64,000 nucleotides of DNA from Halanaerobium kushneri (GTDB taxonomy: Bacteria > Bacillota > Halanaerobiia > Halanaerobiales > Halanaerobiaceae). Every line of letters starts with the position of its first letter. Position 1 is the stretch's first letter. The translations under genes were made by a program, and so were the position numbers. Where the stretch lies: positions 186,001 through 250,000 of the forward strand of contig NZ_FTNC01000001.1 in the NCBI RefSeq assembly GCF_900156285.1, written 5' to 3'. This document shows, in pieces, positions 53,175 through 62,219 of the stretch. The notes beneath the pieces are model-generated. The model was not told the origin of the DNA, searched no databases, and saw nothing but the letters and a program-made list of their open reading frames with translations.

Positions 53175-53203
53175 ATTATACGCGAAAAATCAAATTTTTG
53201 CAA
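53175..53203 (-). promoter_or_regulatory. Sigma-A promoter for the desulforedoxin gene
   Basis: On the minus strand TTGCAA, 17 bases, TATAAT, immediately after the lysC stop. GTATAATTA at 53111-53119 and its complement at 53173-53181 bracket the leader. Confidence 0.78.
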
Positions 53204-53206
53204 TAT

Positions 53207-54430
53207 TTAATTATTAATCTGGTCCAGCTGAAATTCTTTATGCAAAACATTTAAAGCTTTATCTGCTTCTTCTTTTTTTATCAAACAGGAAATTTTAATT
53301 TCAGAAGTTGTAATCATCTCAATATTAATATCATTTTCGCCAAATGAAGTAAACATTCTTGCAGCTATGCCTGGAGTTGACTGCATACCGGCCCCAACAA
53401 TAGAAATTTTTGCAACATCCTGATCTATTGTGTAATTATCAAATTTTAGCTTTTCTTTTATCTTATTTAGAACTTTAACTGCCAGTTTTTCCTGTTCCTG
53501 ATTAATAGTAAAGGTAATATCATTTAGTTCATCCCGCTGCAGATTCTGAATAATCATATCAACATTGACACCCGCATCTGCAAGAGCTTTAAACATTTTG
53601 CCAGCTATACCGGGCTCATCTGGCACTCTCTCAACAGTAATTTTTATTTCTCCTAAATCACTCGCTGCTCCAACTACATTTTTTTTGCCTTCCATTTTCT
53701 CATCTCCTCTAACAATAGTTCCTACTGTCTTATTAAAACTTGAAGCTATATATAACTCTAAATTATAATTATTTGCCAGTTCTACTGCTCTGGGATGAAG
53801 AACATTGGCACCAAGATTTGCAAGTTCCAGCATTTCCTCATAAGAAATAGAATCAAGTTTACTTGCATCACTAACAACTCTGGGATCTGCAGTATAAACA
53901 CCATCAACATCAGAATATATTTCACAGCGATTGGCATTCATGGCTGCAGCAACAGCAACTGTTGTTGTATCAGAACCGCCACGACCCAGAGTTGTAAAAT
54001 CCTGATTATCATTAATCCCCTGAAAACCGGCTACAATGACAATCTTATTCTCTGCCAGTTCTTTTCTGAGTCGAGTAGTATCAACATCTGTAATCATGGC
54101 CTGGTTATGTTTTTCATTAGTTTTTATCTTCATCTGACTTCCTGTTAAAGAAATTGCCGGATATCCCAGCGAATGTATTGCCATTGTTAAAAGAGCAATT
54201 GAAACCTGCTCTCCAGTGGTTAAAAGCATATCTACTTCTCTTGGATCTGGATCATCAGTTATATTTCCCATCAACTCTATCAAATGATCTGTAGTATCTC
54301 CCATTGCAGAAACTACAACTACCATCTGGTTGCCTTCCTCATAACCCTCAATTACTCTTCTGGCAACATTTTTAATCAAATCGGGATTTGCTACTGAACT
54401 ACCTCCATATTTTTGTACAATTAGTGACAA
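53207..54430 (-). CDS. lysC: Aspartate kinase
   Basis: 407 residues: kinase domain with VQKYGGSSVANP, VVVSAMGDTTDHL, LGRGGSDTTTVAVAAAM and YSDVDGVYTADPR, then two ACT domains (about 265-335 and 345-405) for feedback by lysine or threonine. It phosphorylates aspartate. TTG 54430 gives the family's usual MSLIVQKYGG start and follows GGAAGGTG; the GTG inside that site would add three residues. It lies after hom, in a thrB-hom-lysC run. No lysine riboswitch fits in the 32-base gap. Confidence 0.94.
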   Translation of the reverse strand: MSLIVQKYGGSSVANPDLIKNVARRVIEGYEEGNQMVVVVSAMGDTTDHLIELMGNITDDPDPREVDMLLTTGEQVSIALLTMAIHSLGYPAISLTGSQMKIKTNEKHNQAMITDVDTTRLRKELAENKIVIVAGFQGINDNQDFTTLGRGGSDTTTVAVAAAMNANRCEIYSDVDGVYTADPRVVSDASKLDSISYEEMLELANLGANVLHPRAVELANNYNLELYIASSFNKTVGTIVRGDEKMEGKKNVVGAASDLGEIKITVERVPDEPGIAGKMFKALADAGVNVDMIIQNLQRDELNDITFTINQEQEKLAVKVLNKIKEKLKFDNYTIDQDVAKISIVGAGMQSTPGIAARMFTSFGENDINIEMITTSEIKISCLIKKEEADKALNVLHKEFQLDQINN

Positions 54431-54462
54431 CTGTTTCACCTTCCTATTGTTAATTATATTTG

Positions 54463-55752
54463 CTAGTGTGTTTTAACTGCTATTACATTATTAACAGTCA
54501 GAACTCCTTCTACATTCTCTACTTCTTTTAATAATTTTTCTAAAACTTTTTCTTTAATTTCTTTGGTTATAATTATTACTGGCAGTAGTGGTGTTTCAGT
54601 TAAATCATCATGTAAAATTAAATCCGCCAGATTTTTTTCTGAAAATATTTTTTTGATATTTTCTATTATTTTCTTGTCTTTTTCAAGCTGGAGCCTGACA
54701 TAAAAAGAATTTTCCTGATGCTGATAAAGATCTATTAATTTATTTTCATTTAGTCCAGGCTCTTCTAATAAGACTTTATCATAACCACCTCTAATTCGGG
54801 CTGCTTTAATCAAATCCTGACTTAGAAGATTTAAAGGAGCTAAATCATTATTTTCCGCTTTAAAAATAACTTTAGAATTATAATTTGAAATAATTTCAAT
54901 TCCATTACTGTTTTCATTTACATCTGCCAGAAAAGAATCCTCTGAAATTAAATTAGGCCTTACTCCCAAATATAATTTACCTTTTTCTTTTTTTATAGTA
55001 CAAATCAATTTTATTTTATAACCCAGTTCAGCTGCATAAATCAAATCATAACTGGTGATTCCTTTAATTCCCCGGGAACTAACTGCTGAAAAATCAAAAG
55101 CCTTATTAAAAATTAGCTCAGTCATTAAAATAGATTTATTAAGGCTGTCCGAACCACTTAAATCCAGCTCAGGATTATCTTCTGTATAACTTGCTTCCTT
55201 TGCCTGTTCAACTGTTTCCTTCATACTTACAGTGTTTTTTCCCATCTCTGATAAAATATAATTGGTTGTTGCATTTAAAACAGCATTTATTTCAGTTACT
55301 TCATCCAGAGCATAAAAGTTATCAATAAGCGTTTTTACTGGTAGTGGTGAAAAAGAAGCTGAAAAAAATAATTTAGTATTAAATTCTGCTTCCGCTTTTT
55401 TTAGGATTAGATAATTTTCAGCCAGTACTTTATGATTACTTGTAATTACAATTTTTTTATTTTTCAAAGCCTGAAGTAAATAATCTGCAGAATTAAATTT
55501 TCTCTCCAATTCAATGATAATATCAATTTCAGCAGTATTAATAAGGCTCTGATAATCTTTAATAAGCTCTATTTTATTTAGACTGGCAGCTAAAAAATAT
55601 TCAATTTTATTTTGATCAGAAACATCATAAATATATTTAATTTCCAGCTTTTGTGAGCTTAACTTTTCTATTTTAGTTTTATTTTTATTAAAAAAATTAA
55701 GAAAAAGCTCTAATGATTCTTTTTGATTGGCAATCAGGGCCAGTTTAATCAT
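54463..55752 (-). CDS. hom: Divergent homoserine dehydrogenase-like protein with ACT domain
   Basis: 429 residues. The catalytic half is recognisable (VLNATTNYILSEM, EASYTEDNPELDLSGSDSLN, with Asp197 and Lys206), and an ACT domain closes the protein (about 350-425). But the N-terminal nucleotide fold lacks GxGxxG (it reads LALIANQKESLELF), the usual TANKALLA is TSNHKVLA and the AGG segment is SPLP. NADPH binding and activity are therefore uncertain. GAGGAG of the thrB end serves as ribosome site, two bases separate the genes. Context (thrB, lysC) supports a threonine-pathway role. Confidence 0.75.
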   Translation of the reverse strand: MIKLALIANQKESLELFLNFFNKNKTKIEKLSSQKLEIKYIYDVSDQNKIEYFLAASLNKIELIKDYQSLINTAEIDIIIELERKFNSADYLLQALKNKKIVITSNHKVLAENYLILKKAEAEFNTKLFFSASFSPLPVKTLIDNFYALDEVTEINAVLNATTNYILSEMGKNTVSMKETVEQAKEASYTEDNPELDLSGSDSLNKSILMTELIFNKAFDFSAVSSRGIKGITSYDLIYAAELGYKIKLICTIKKEKGKLYLGVRPNLISEDSFLADVNENSNGIEIISNYNSKVIFKAENNDLAPLNLLSQDLIKAARIRGGYDKVLLEEPGLNENKLIDLYQHQENSFYVRLQLEKDKKIIENIKKIFSEKNLADLILHDDLTETPLLPVIIITKEIKEKVLEKLLKEVENVEGVLTVNNVIAVKTH

Positions 55753-55753
55753 T

Positions 55754-56674
55754 TTAAGATATCTCCTCTTTTAAATTCTGATACAGACTCTGATTACAGG
55801 CTTTTACCTTAAAAATATCCGTTTTGACAGCATTAGATGCAAAAACTTTTTTCATGTTTTGGGCAATCTGATCAGATTTTTTCTGAGTACAGGCTAAAAT
55901 AGTTGGGCCAGCTCCACTTAATGCAGCTCCATAAGCACCACTTTCATAGGCTGCTGCAAGCACCTGGTCAAATCCTTTAATTAGTTTTTTTCTATATGGT
56001 TGATGCAGCTGATCCTCCATTGCTGTTTTTAACAGATGATATTCTCTATTTATAAAGGCAGCTGTAAGCAAACTGACTCTACTCAGATTATTAATAGCAC
56101 TTGGATAATCTACTACTTCTGGTAAAACCTGTCTTAATTTTTCAGTTTTTAATTCAAAATCGGGCACTACCAGAATAAAATCAAGTTCCTGCTCAATATC
56201 TATTTTATAATAATCATAGTTATTTTTGCAATAAAAATTTATTGTTAGTCCACCAACAAGGGCTGGAACTACATTATCAGGATGTTTTTCTAAATCAACA
56301 GCCAGCTGAATAAAATCAGTCTTACTAATTAATTTCCCAGAGACAATAGCCGCTGCAGCCAGCCCTCCAATAATAGCCGAAGAGCTGCTCCCGAGACCCC
56401 GGGCGAGTGGTGTGTGCATCTTTTCAGTTATTTCGGCTCCAATTAAATCTTCAGCAATAAAGTCAAAATATTTTTGATAAGCCAGAGCCACTAGATTATC
56501 TTTTCTGGCAATTTTAATTTCTTTATTTTTGTTTTGATCAATAATTGTAATTTTTAATTGCTGATCTTTTCGCTTTTTAATATCAAAATCATTATACAGG
56601 CTTAAAGCAAGCCCCAGAGTATCATAACCGGGACCTAAATTTGCAGATGTTGCTGGAACTTTAATTGTAGACAT
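55754..56674 (-). CDS. thrB: Homoserine kinase
   Basis: 306 residues, GHMP kinase family: substrate motif VPATSANLGPGYDTLGLAL at the start, ATP loop PLARGLGSSSSAIIGGLAAA and C-terminal GAALSGAGPTILA. It makes O-phosphohomoserine for threonine synthase; thrC is not in the window. AGAGGG stands ahead of the ATG. It lies between dut and hom. Confidence 0.95.
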   Translation of the reverse strand: MSTIKVPATSANLGPGYDTLGLALSLYNDFDIKKRKDQQLKITIIDQNKNKEIKIARKDNLVALAYQKYFDFIAEDLIGAEITEKMHTPLARGLGSSSSAIIGGLAAAAIVSGKLISKTDFIQLAVDLEKHPDNVVPALVGGLTINFYCKNNYDYYKIDIEQELDFILVVPDFELKTEKLRQVLPEVVDYPSAINNLSRVSLLTAAFINREYHLLKTAMEDQLHQPYRKKLIKGFDQVLAAAYESGAYGAALSGAGPTILACTQKKSDQIAQNMKKVFASNAVKTDIFKVKACNQSLYQNLKEEIS

Positions 56675-56689
56675 AACAATTTCCCTCTC

Positions 56690-57130
56690 CTAATTCTTTT
56701 TTATTCCGGTGTGACCAAAACCGCCTTCTCCTCGCTGGCTTTTACTTAAATTATCGACTTCCTGCCACTCGATAATATTTACCTTCTGAATAATTAATTG
56801 AGCTATTCTATCATTAAAATTAATTTTGAAATCTTGCTCCCCGTGGTTAATTAAAATTACTCCTACTTCACCTCTATAACCAGAATCAATTACTCCGTCA
56901 GCATTTAAAACTGTTACTCCTTTTTTTAAAGCCAGACCACTGCGAGGATAAACAAAGGCTGCATACCCTTCAGGAACAGCAATTTTAAGTCCAGTTTTGA
57001 TTAATTCATATTCCCCACTTTTAATTGTTAATTCTTCTGCAGCATGCAGGTCAAGTCCTGCATCCTCACCCAGGTGCTGATATCTGGGTAACTCAATTTC
57101 TTTATTTACTCTCTCTACCTTAATTATCAT
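56690..57130 (-). CDS. dut: dUTP diphosphatase
   Basis: 146 residues with all five trimeric dUTPase motifs: EDAGLDLHA, PRSGLALKKG, NADGVIDSGYRGEV, DRIAQLII and the C-terminal RGEGGFGHTG. It hydrolyses dUTP to dUMP. ATG 57130 follows AAGGTGA; the GTG at 57139 is within it. The gene overlaps the deacetylase gene by 11 bases. Confidence 0.96.
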   Translation of the reverse strand: MIIKVERVNKEIELPRYQHLGEDAGLDLHAAEELTIKSGEYELIKTGLKIAVPEGYAAFVYPRSGLALKKGVTVLNADGVIDSGYRGEVGVILINHGEQDFKINFNDRIAQLIIQKVNIIEWQEVDNLSKSQRGEGGFGHTGIKKN

Positions 57131-57917
57131 TATTATCACCTTTCATTTTATATTGTAAACCAGTTAGAGAACTTATCTGATAATTATTATTATAAATTAG
57201 CTCTTCAATTTTGACAAATTGGTAATCTTTTTTTAAGAGTGGAATAATTTCTCTTAATATCTCAACAATATTATTTGAATTATTGTGGAATAAAAGTATA
57301 TCACCGGAATTAATATTGGAAACAACTCTCTGCAGAATATACTCTTTACCTGGATTCATCCAGTCATGAGAATCAAGACTCCACTGGATCACCTGATAAC
57401 CTAATTTCCTGGCTGTTTTAATTACAAGATTATTATATTCGCCATAAGGTGGTCGAAAAAGTTTGATTTTATTTTCATGGTTTTGATATTTATTAATTAT
57501 TGCTTCAGTTTTTTTAAGTTCACTGATTATTTCATCTTTATTTAAGTTGTTAAAATGAGGATGACTGTAGGAATGATTATAAATTTGATGCCCAGCTTCT
57601 AATATTTTTTGAACCAGCTCAGGATTATTTTCAAGCCAGATACCGGCAAAGAAAAAGGACACTTTTATTTCCTGCTGCTCAAATAACTCCAGCAGTGCTT
57701 CTGTTTTATTACTTCCCCAGGCACCATCAATTGTTAAAGTTATTTTGTTATCATCTCTATCTACTTGATAAATTGGTACCAGCCTTTGGGAACTATAATT
57801 ATTAATAAAGTTTTCTTGAGCCAGAACAGAGCTGCTGAAAAGTATAATAATTATAGTAAAAAAATAAGCCAGCTTTATTTTAGAAAGCTGGAAAGTTCTG
57901 CAAAAATTATTTAACAA
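57120..57917 (-). CDS. Polysaccharide deacetylase (YlxY/PdaB-like)
   Basis: 265 residues. A signal peptide (about 1-33, ending SSVLAQEN) precedes a NodB domain: ITLTIDGAWGSNKTEALLE (the usual TFDDGP is TIDGAW, as in the YlxY/YlaX-like subgroup), HSYSHPHF zinc motif, LFRPPYGEYN and the VIQWSLDSHDW arginine/aspartate region. In Bacillus ylxY follows pnp; here DinG, nfo and a SleB gene lie between. TTG 57917 follows AGGGGTGA. It probably acts on wall glycans in the periplasm, though loss of the second Asp may weaken activity. Confidence 0.85.
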   Translation of the reverse strand: MLNNFCRTFQLSKIKLAYFFTIIIILFSSSVLAQENFINNYSSQRLVPIYQVDRDDNKITLTIDGAWGSNKTEALLELFEQQEIKVSFFFAGIWLENNPELVQKILEAGHQIYNHSYSHPHFNNLNKDEIISELKKTEAIINKYQNHENKIKLFRPPYGEYNNLVIKTARKLGYQVIQWSLDSHDWMNPGKEYILQRVVSNINSGDILLFHNNSNNIVEILREIIPLLKKDYQFVKIEELIYNNNYQISSLTGLQYKMKGDNNDN

Positions 57918-57928
57918 AAAGTTCACCC

Positions 57929-58855
57929 CTATTCTACAAAAACATGATCTCCTATTTTAGTTACTACCCTTCTCCCTTTAAAAAAGCTAACTCTGGTAGC
58001 TGTTTTGGGATTATAAAAATAAAGTGCTCCATTTGTCGGGTCACTGCCATTTAAAGCTTCTCTTGCTGCTCTATAAGCAGTCTGATTGGGGCTTAAATTA
58101 ATTTGGCCATCACTAACTGCAGAAAATTGCCCCCCCTGATAGATTACTTCAGCAAAGGTATCTGGAAACTGATGGCTCAAAACTCTATTGATAATAACTG
58201 CTGCTACCGCAACCTGACCGGCATATGGTTCTCCCCTTGATTCACCATAGACTGCACGGGCTAAAAGATCAAGTTCCTGTTTGCTAACTCTCTGATTTAA
58301 AATTTGATGTGAAGTTAAATTATTAATTGGAAGCCGTATTCTTTCTCCACTTCGCAAAAAACTATTTTCCCTGTTATTAAGAGCCAGAATTGTCCCGATG
58401 GTAGTACTAAAATCTCTTGCCAGATCATATAGAGTATCTCCAGGCCCCACATAATAATTTATAATTTTATCTTCTGGAATTTTATCAATATTTGGTGCCT
58501 GATGACCCGGATTAATTCTGGCAGCATAATGAGTATTTATAGTAAAAGATAATTCTTCTTTGGTAGAGTTAAATTCCTTAAATAACAATTTTTTCTTATT
58601 TTTGCTTTTCTCACTTTTTTCCTGAGGAATTATTAACTCATCTCCCATTTTTATATTTGCTTTATTGGAAATGTTATTTACTGCTTTTAATTTATTAATA
58701 TCAACATCATATTCTGCCGCAATCTCGGATAAGGTGTCTCCCTGCTGAATAACATAAATCAAACTTAAGTCTGGAGCAGCAATAACAGTAACTGAAAGTA
58801 AAACTATTATAAATGATATTAAAAAGTTTATTGTAAATATTTTTATTTTTAGCAT
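57929..58855 (-). CDS. LysM-LysM-SleB cell wall hydrolase
   Basis: 308 residues: signal peptide (about 1-26), LysM 1 (about 33-77; YVIQQGDTLSEIAAEYDV), linker, LysM 2 (about 132-176; YVGPGDTLYDLARDFSTT) and a Hydrolase_2 domain (about 195-308; ARAVYGESRGEPYAGQVAVA, QFSAV, LYFYNP). LysM domains hold peptidoglycan; the last domain cuts it. The second SleB-type enzyme in this window. GGAG stands eight bases ahead of the ATG. It precedes the deacetylase gene by two bases, so the two wall enzymes are co-expressed. Confidence 0.9.
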   Translation of the reverse strand: MLKIKIFTINFLISFIIVLLSVTVIAAPDLSLIYVIQQGDTLSEIAAEYDVDINKLKAVNNISNKANIKMGDELIIPQEKSEKSKNKKKLLFKEFNSTKEELSFTINTHYAARINPGHQAPNIDKIPEDKIINYYVGPGDTLYDLARDFSTTIGTILALNNRENSFLRSGERIRLPINNLTSHQILNQRVSKQELDLLARAVYGESRGEPYAGQVAVAAVIINRVLSHQFPDTFAEVIYQGGQFSAVSDGQINLSPNQTAYRAAREALNGSDPTNGALYFYNPKTATRVSFFKGRRVVTKIGDHVFVE

Positions 58856-58858
58856 ATT

Positions 58859-61309
58859 CTAAACTCCATTATCTTCAATTTTTTTAATAATATCCTTAGC
58901 TTTTATTTCCAGAATCGGACAATCTGATGGAATTGAATCCAAAAATTGGCGTCCATAAGATCTGCTTATAACTCTTCGGTCAAATAGAATGATAAATCCT
59001 GTATCTTTTTTAGAACGTATTAATCTGCCAAAACCCTGTCTAAATTTTATAACTGCCTGTGGTAAAGCAAGATTATAAAATGGATTTAAGCCTTTTGATT
59101 TTAAAAGATCTTCCCTGGCTTTATAAAGGGGCTCTCCAGGAACCGGAAATGGCAGTTTAACCATAACTAAATATTTGAGTAAATCTCCGGGCAAATCAAC
59201 CCCTTCCCAAAAACTTGAAGTCCCAAAGATTATTGTTTGATATTCACTTTGAAACTCCTGCATTATATAATTTCGAGATAATTTTGACTGGGAGAGGATC
59301 CGAATCCCTTTTTCTTCAAGTTCTGATTTTAAATTATTATAACAATAACTCAGCATTCTGTAAGAAGTAAATAAGACCATAGTTGATCCCCGGGATTTAG
59401 ATATAATTTTTTTTAAACTGCTGACAAGTTCTTTTAAAAAATTTTTATTACCTGGATCAGGAAAATCTAAAGGAATTAAAAGCTCAGCCTGCTTTGAATA
59501 ATCAAAAGGAGATTCCACCTTTAGTTCTTCAGCTTTTTTAATGCCAGTTTCTCGATAAAAATAATCAAATGAACCCGCAGCTGTAATAGTAGCAGAAGTA
59601 AAAATTACATTTGTTAATTTAGACCAGAGCATGTCAGGCAGAAATTTCCCAGCATCAATTGGAGCTGATTTCTGTACAATCTGCTCAGAACCTCTATAAT
59701 AGCTTGATTCCAGCCAGAAAACATAATCATCATCTTCGGCCTGCAAATTGAATTCTATACGTTTAATCAGATCCTGGCAGCGATTTAAACTAGATTTGAT
59801 TTTCATTTCGCTCTCATCAGTTTCGGCTTCTAAACCAAGATATAAATTTTCGTATATGATCTGCAGAAAAGAAAAATTATTTTTCAAATAAGCAGCCAGA
59901 TCTTCTGCTGTTTGATAAAATTCGTTCCATTTAGGGTTATTTTTCAAATTATCATCGATGGTTATTTTTTTATCTTTATAATTTGAAATTAAATTTTTTA
60001 GTTCATTGAAATACTGTGGAATCAGATCTCTAATCTTTTGCGTTGTAGGAATAATTTTTTTGTCCAATATTTCTCGCAATCTTTTTTGATCAGAATCAAC
60101 TGTAAATGCAATATCTTCCCTAATCTCTGCTAAAAGCGATTTCTTATCACCACTTAATCTTTTAAGCCAGTTGTCCATCAATGGTTGATAAAGAGGGTAG
60201 CCAAGATGATCAGTTGCAATTTCACCAATATTATGAGCTTCATCGATAATTAAATGATTAAAGTTAGGCAGAATACCTCTATCAACTGAACCTGTATCAT
60301 CTTTTACCCTCGCATCAGAAAGTAAGAGATGATGATTGACAATTAAAATATCTGCTTTATAGATCTTCTTGCGTGCTTTCATAAAAAAACAATTAGAATA
60401 AAAGGGACAGGAGGTTTTTAAACAAAGGTCACTTTCAGCAGCAATTTGATTCCAGATCTTATTTTGTAACTGAAAATTAATTTCGCTTTTTTCTCCACTT
60501 TCAGTATTTTTTTTCCAATCATCTAATTCATAAAAAATTTTTTCTTCAAGCTCTAATTCTTGATTATCAAAATTCTTTTTAAAATTTTTAAATTTTCTTA
60601 AACAGAGGTAATTACTTCTTCCTTTGACTAAAACTGCATTAAAATCAAAATCCAAAACTCGTTTTAGAGTAACTAAATCTTTATTAATCAGCTGTTCCTG
60701 TAAGTTAATTGTATTTGTAGAAACTACTATCCGGGCCTGATTTAAATTATTATAAAAAAGAGCAGGTATTAAATAAGCAAAGGATTTACCAGTCCCGGTT
60801 CCAGCCTCAATAAAATCAAATTGATGTTGATTAAAAGAATCAATAATTTTTTCGGCTGTTATCAGCTGTTCTTTTCTCTCAGAAAAGCCTTTTAATTCCT
60901 GGGACAACTTTCCCTCTTTTTTAAAATAACTTAAAATTTCCTTTTTGTTCAATTTTTGCTTTTCTTTTTTAGTTCCAGCTTCGACTACTACATAAATCTG
61001 ATCTGCCTGATTATTTATAATTGCAAAACCAATTTCTCTTGCAGCCATTTTGGCGGCCAGTCGGATATCTGCTGCTGAGGGAGTTAAATCTCCCGATGGA
61101 TGATTGTGAATAACTATTTCCCCGGGCATTAAATTATTTATTACTGCAGGTGCAGAATAACTGTTGCCTCTAGCCAGAACTTCAATTTCTTCTATAATAT
61201 CTTTATTATTCAATTGAGCTCTAATAAAAATTTCATTGCCGGATGCTGCCTCTATTTCTTGTTTTATTTCCTGGCTAACTTCTAATAACATTTCAGCACT
61301 AGCAGACAA
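58859..61309 (-). CDS. DinG/XPD-family Fe-S helicase with N-terminal JAMM (RadC-like) domain
   Basis: 816 residues. Residues 1-115 form a JAMM/RadC-like domain: IHNHPSGDLTPSAADIRLA gives His68, His70, Ser78 and Asp81, with candidate glutamates at 40-43. From about 145 follows a DinG-type helicase: Walker A EAGTGTGKS (168-176), Fe-S cysteines Cys236, Cys296, Cys301, Cys307, DEAH at 356-359, and C-terminal motifs SFWEGVDLPG and QGFGRLIRS. Bacillus DinG has an exonuclease domain at this place; here a JAMM domain replaces it. TTG start after GGGAGG. It overlaps neither neighbour but is only two bases from nfo, a repair gene. Confidence 0.9.
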   Translation of the reverse strand: MSASAEMLLEVSQEIKQEIEAASGNEIFIRAQLNNKDIIEEIEVLARGNSYSAPAVINNLMPGEIVIHNHPSGDLTPSAADIRLAAKMAAREIGFAIINNQADQIYVVVEAGTKKEKQKLNKKEILSYFKKEGKLSQELKGFSERKEQLITAEKIIDSFNQHQFDFIEAGTGTGKSFAYLIPALFYNNLNQARIVVSTNTINLQEQLINKDLVTLKRVLDFDFNAVLVKGRSNYLCLRKFKNFKKNFDNQELELEEKIFYELDDWKKNTESGEKSEINFQLQNKIWNQIAAESDLCLKTSCPFYSNCFFMKARKKIYKADILIVNHHLLLSDARVKDDTGSVDRGILPNFNHLIIDEAHNIGEIATDHLGYPLYQPLMDNWLKRLSGDKKSLLAEIREDIAFTVDSDQKRLREILDKKIIPTTQKIRDLIPQYFNELKNLISNYKDKKITIDDNLKNNPKWNEFYQTAEDLAAYLKNNFSFLQIIYENLYLGLEAETDESEMKIKSSLNRCQDLIKRIEFNLQAEDDDYVFWLESSYYRGSEQIVQKSAPIDAGKFLPDMLWSKLTNVIFTSATITAAGSFDYFYRETGIKKAEELKVESPFDYSKQAELLIPLDFPDPGNKNFLKELVSSLKKIISKSRGSTMVLFTSYRMLSYCYNNLKSELEEKGIRILSQSKLSRNYIMQEFQSEYQTIIFGTSSFWEGVDLPGDLLKYLVMVKLPFPVPGEPLYKAREDLLKSKGLNPFYNLALPQAVIKFRQGFGRLIRSKKDTGFIILFDRRVISRSYGRQFLDSIPSDCPILEIKAKDIIKKIEDNGV

Positions 61310-61311
61310 CT

Positions 61312-62151
61312 TTAGTCCTCCCTTAGTTTTTTTAATAAAATAACATCATCATCTTTCTCTTTATCAAACCATGGTGTTTCTAAAATAAAAACTTTATCTC
61401 TTAATTTAGAATGATTAATTATTCGTTTAAACGCCTTGCTTCCAATTTTACCCTCTCCAATATGAGCATGTTCATCTTTGTTAGTACAGCAGTCAAATTT
61501 AGAATCATTAAGATGAAAAACTTTTAATTGTTCCAGACCAAGAATATTATCAAAATCACTGATTAATTCTTCTAAACCATTTTTCTCTGCCAGATTATAG
61601 TGAGCTGTAAAAGCATGACAGCTATCGATACAAACTCCAAGCCTATTTGACTGATCAACCTGATCAATAATTGCTTTAAGCTGAGAAAATCCTTCGCCAA
61701 TGCTGGTACCTGCACCAGCAGTATTTTCTAAAAGAATCATGGTTTCACTCTCAACTTCAGCAAAAATAATATTTAGTGCTCTGGCAATCTTTTGGATACC
61801 ATTTTCTAAACCAGAACCAGTATGACTGCCGGGATGAAAAATCAGGTATTCAGCTCCGAGCCTGTCACAGCGCTGGTATTCAGACTTAAGAGCTGAAATT
61901 GATTTTTCCCATAAATCTTTTTTAGGAGATGCCAAATTAATTAGATAGGCAGCATGTACTACAACTGGATTAATTTTATGTTTTTGTCTCGCTTTCTTAA
62001 ACCTCTCTATTTCAGCTTGCTCAACCTCACGCATTTTCCAGCCACGTGGATTTTTAACAAAAATCTGCATTGTATTACAGCCAATATCAGCTGCTCTTTG
62101 AAAAGATTTATCAAGACCACCAGCTATAGAAACATGTTTACCCAGTATCAT
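61312..62151 (-). CDS. nfo: Endonuclease IV
   Basis: 279 residues, the usual length, with the tri-zinc ligands in LIFHPGSHTGSG, LLENTAGAG, GVCIDSCHAFTAHY, FHLNDSKFD and HAHIGEGKIG. It cuts at abasic sites in base-excision repair. GGAG lies ahead of the ATG. It leads the run nfo-dinG-sleB-deacetylase-dut-thrB-hom-lysC, all tightly spaced. Confidence 0.95.
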   Translation of the reverse strand: MILGKHVSIAGGLDKSFQRAADIGCNTMQIFVKNPRGWKMREVEQAEIERFKKARQKHKINPVVVHAAYLINLASPKKDLWEKSISALKSEYQRCDRLGAEYLIFHPGSHTGSGLENGIQKIARALNIIFAEVESETMILLENTAGAGTSIGEGFSQLKAIIDQVDQSNRLGVCIDSCHAFTAHYNLAEKNGLEELISDFDNILGLEQLKVFHLNDSKFDCCTNKDEHAHIGEGKIGSKAFKRIINHSKLRDKVFILETPWFDKEKDDDVILLKKLRED

Positions 62152-62219
62152 TTAAGAGTCATCTCCAGTTATCAAGATTATTATTCACTAATATAATACT
62201 TTAACTTTATTTATTATAT

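Noticed and set aside
54431-54462. Lysine riboswitch ahead of lysC
   Set aside because: The gap to hom is only about 32 bases, far too short for the roughly 170-base structure.
58859-59400. JAMM domain as part of a ubiquitin-like conjugation or defence island
   Set aside because: No E1-, E2- or Ubl-like genes, nucleases or other defence genes lie nearby; neighbours are repair and housekeeping genes.
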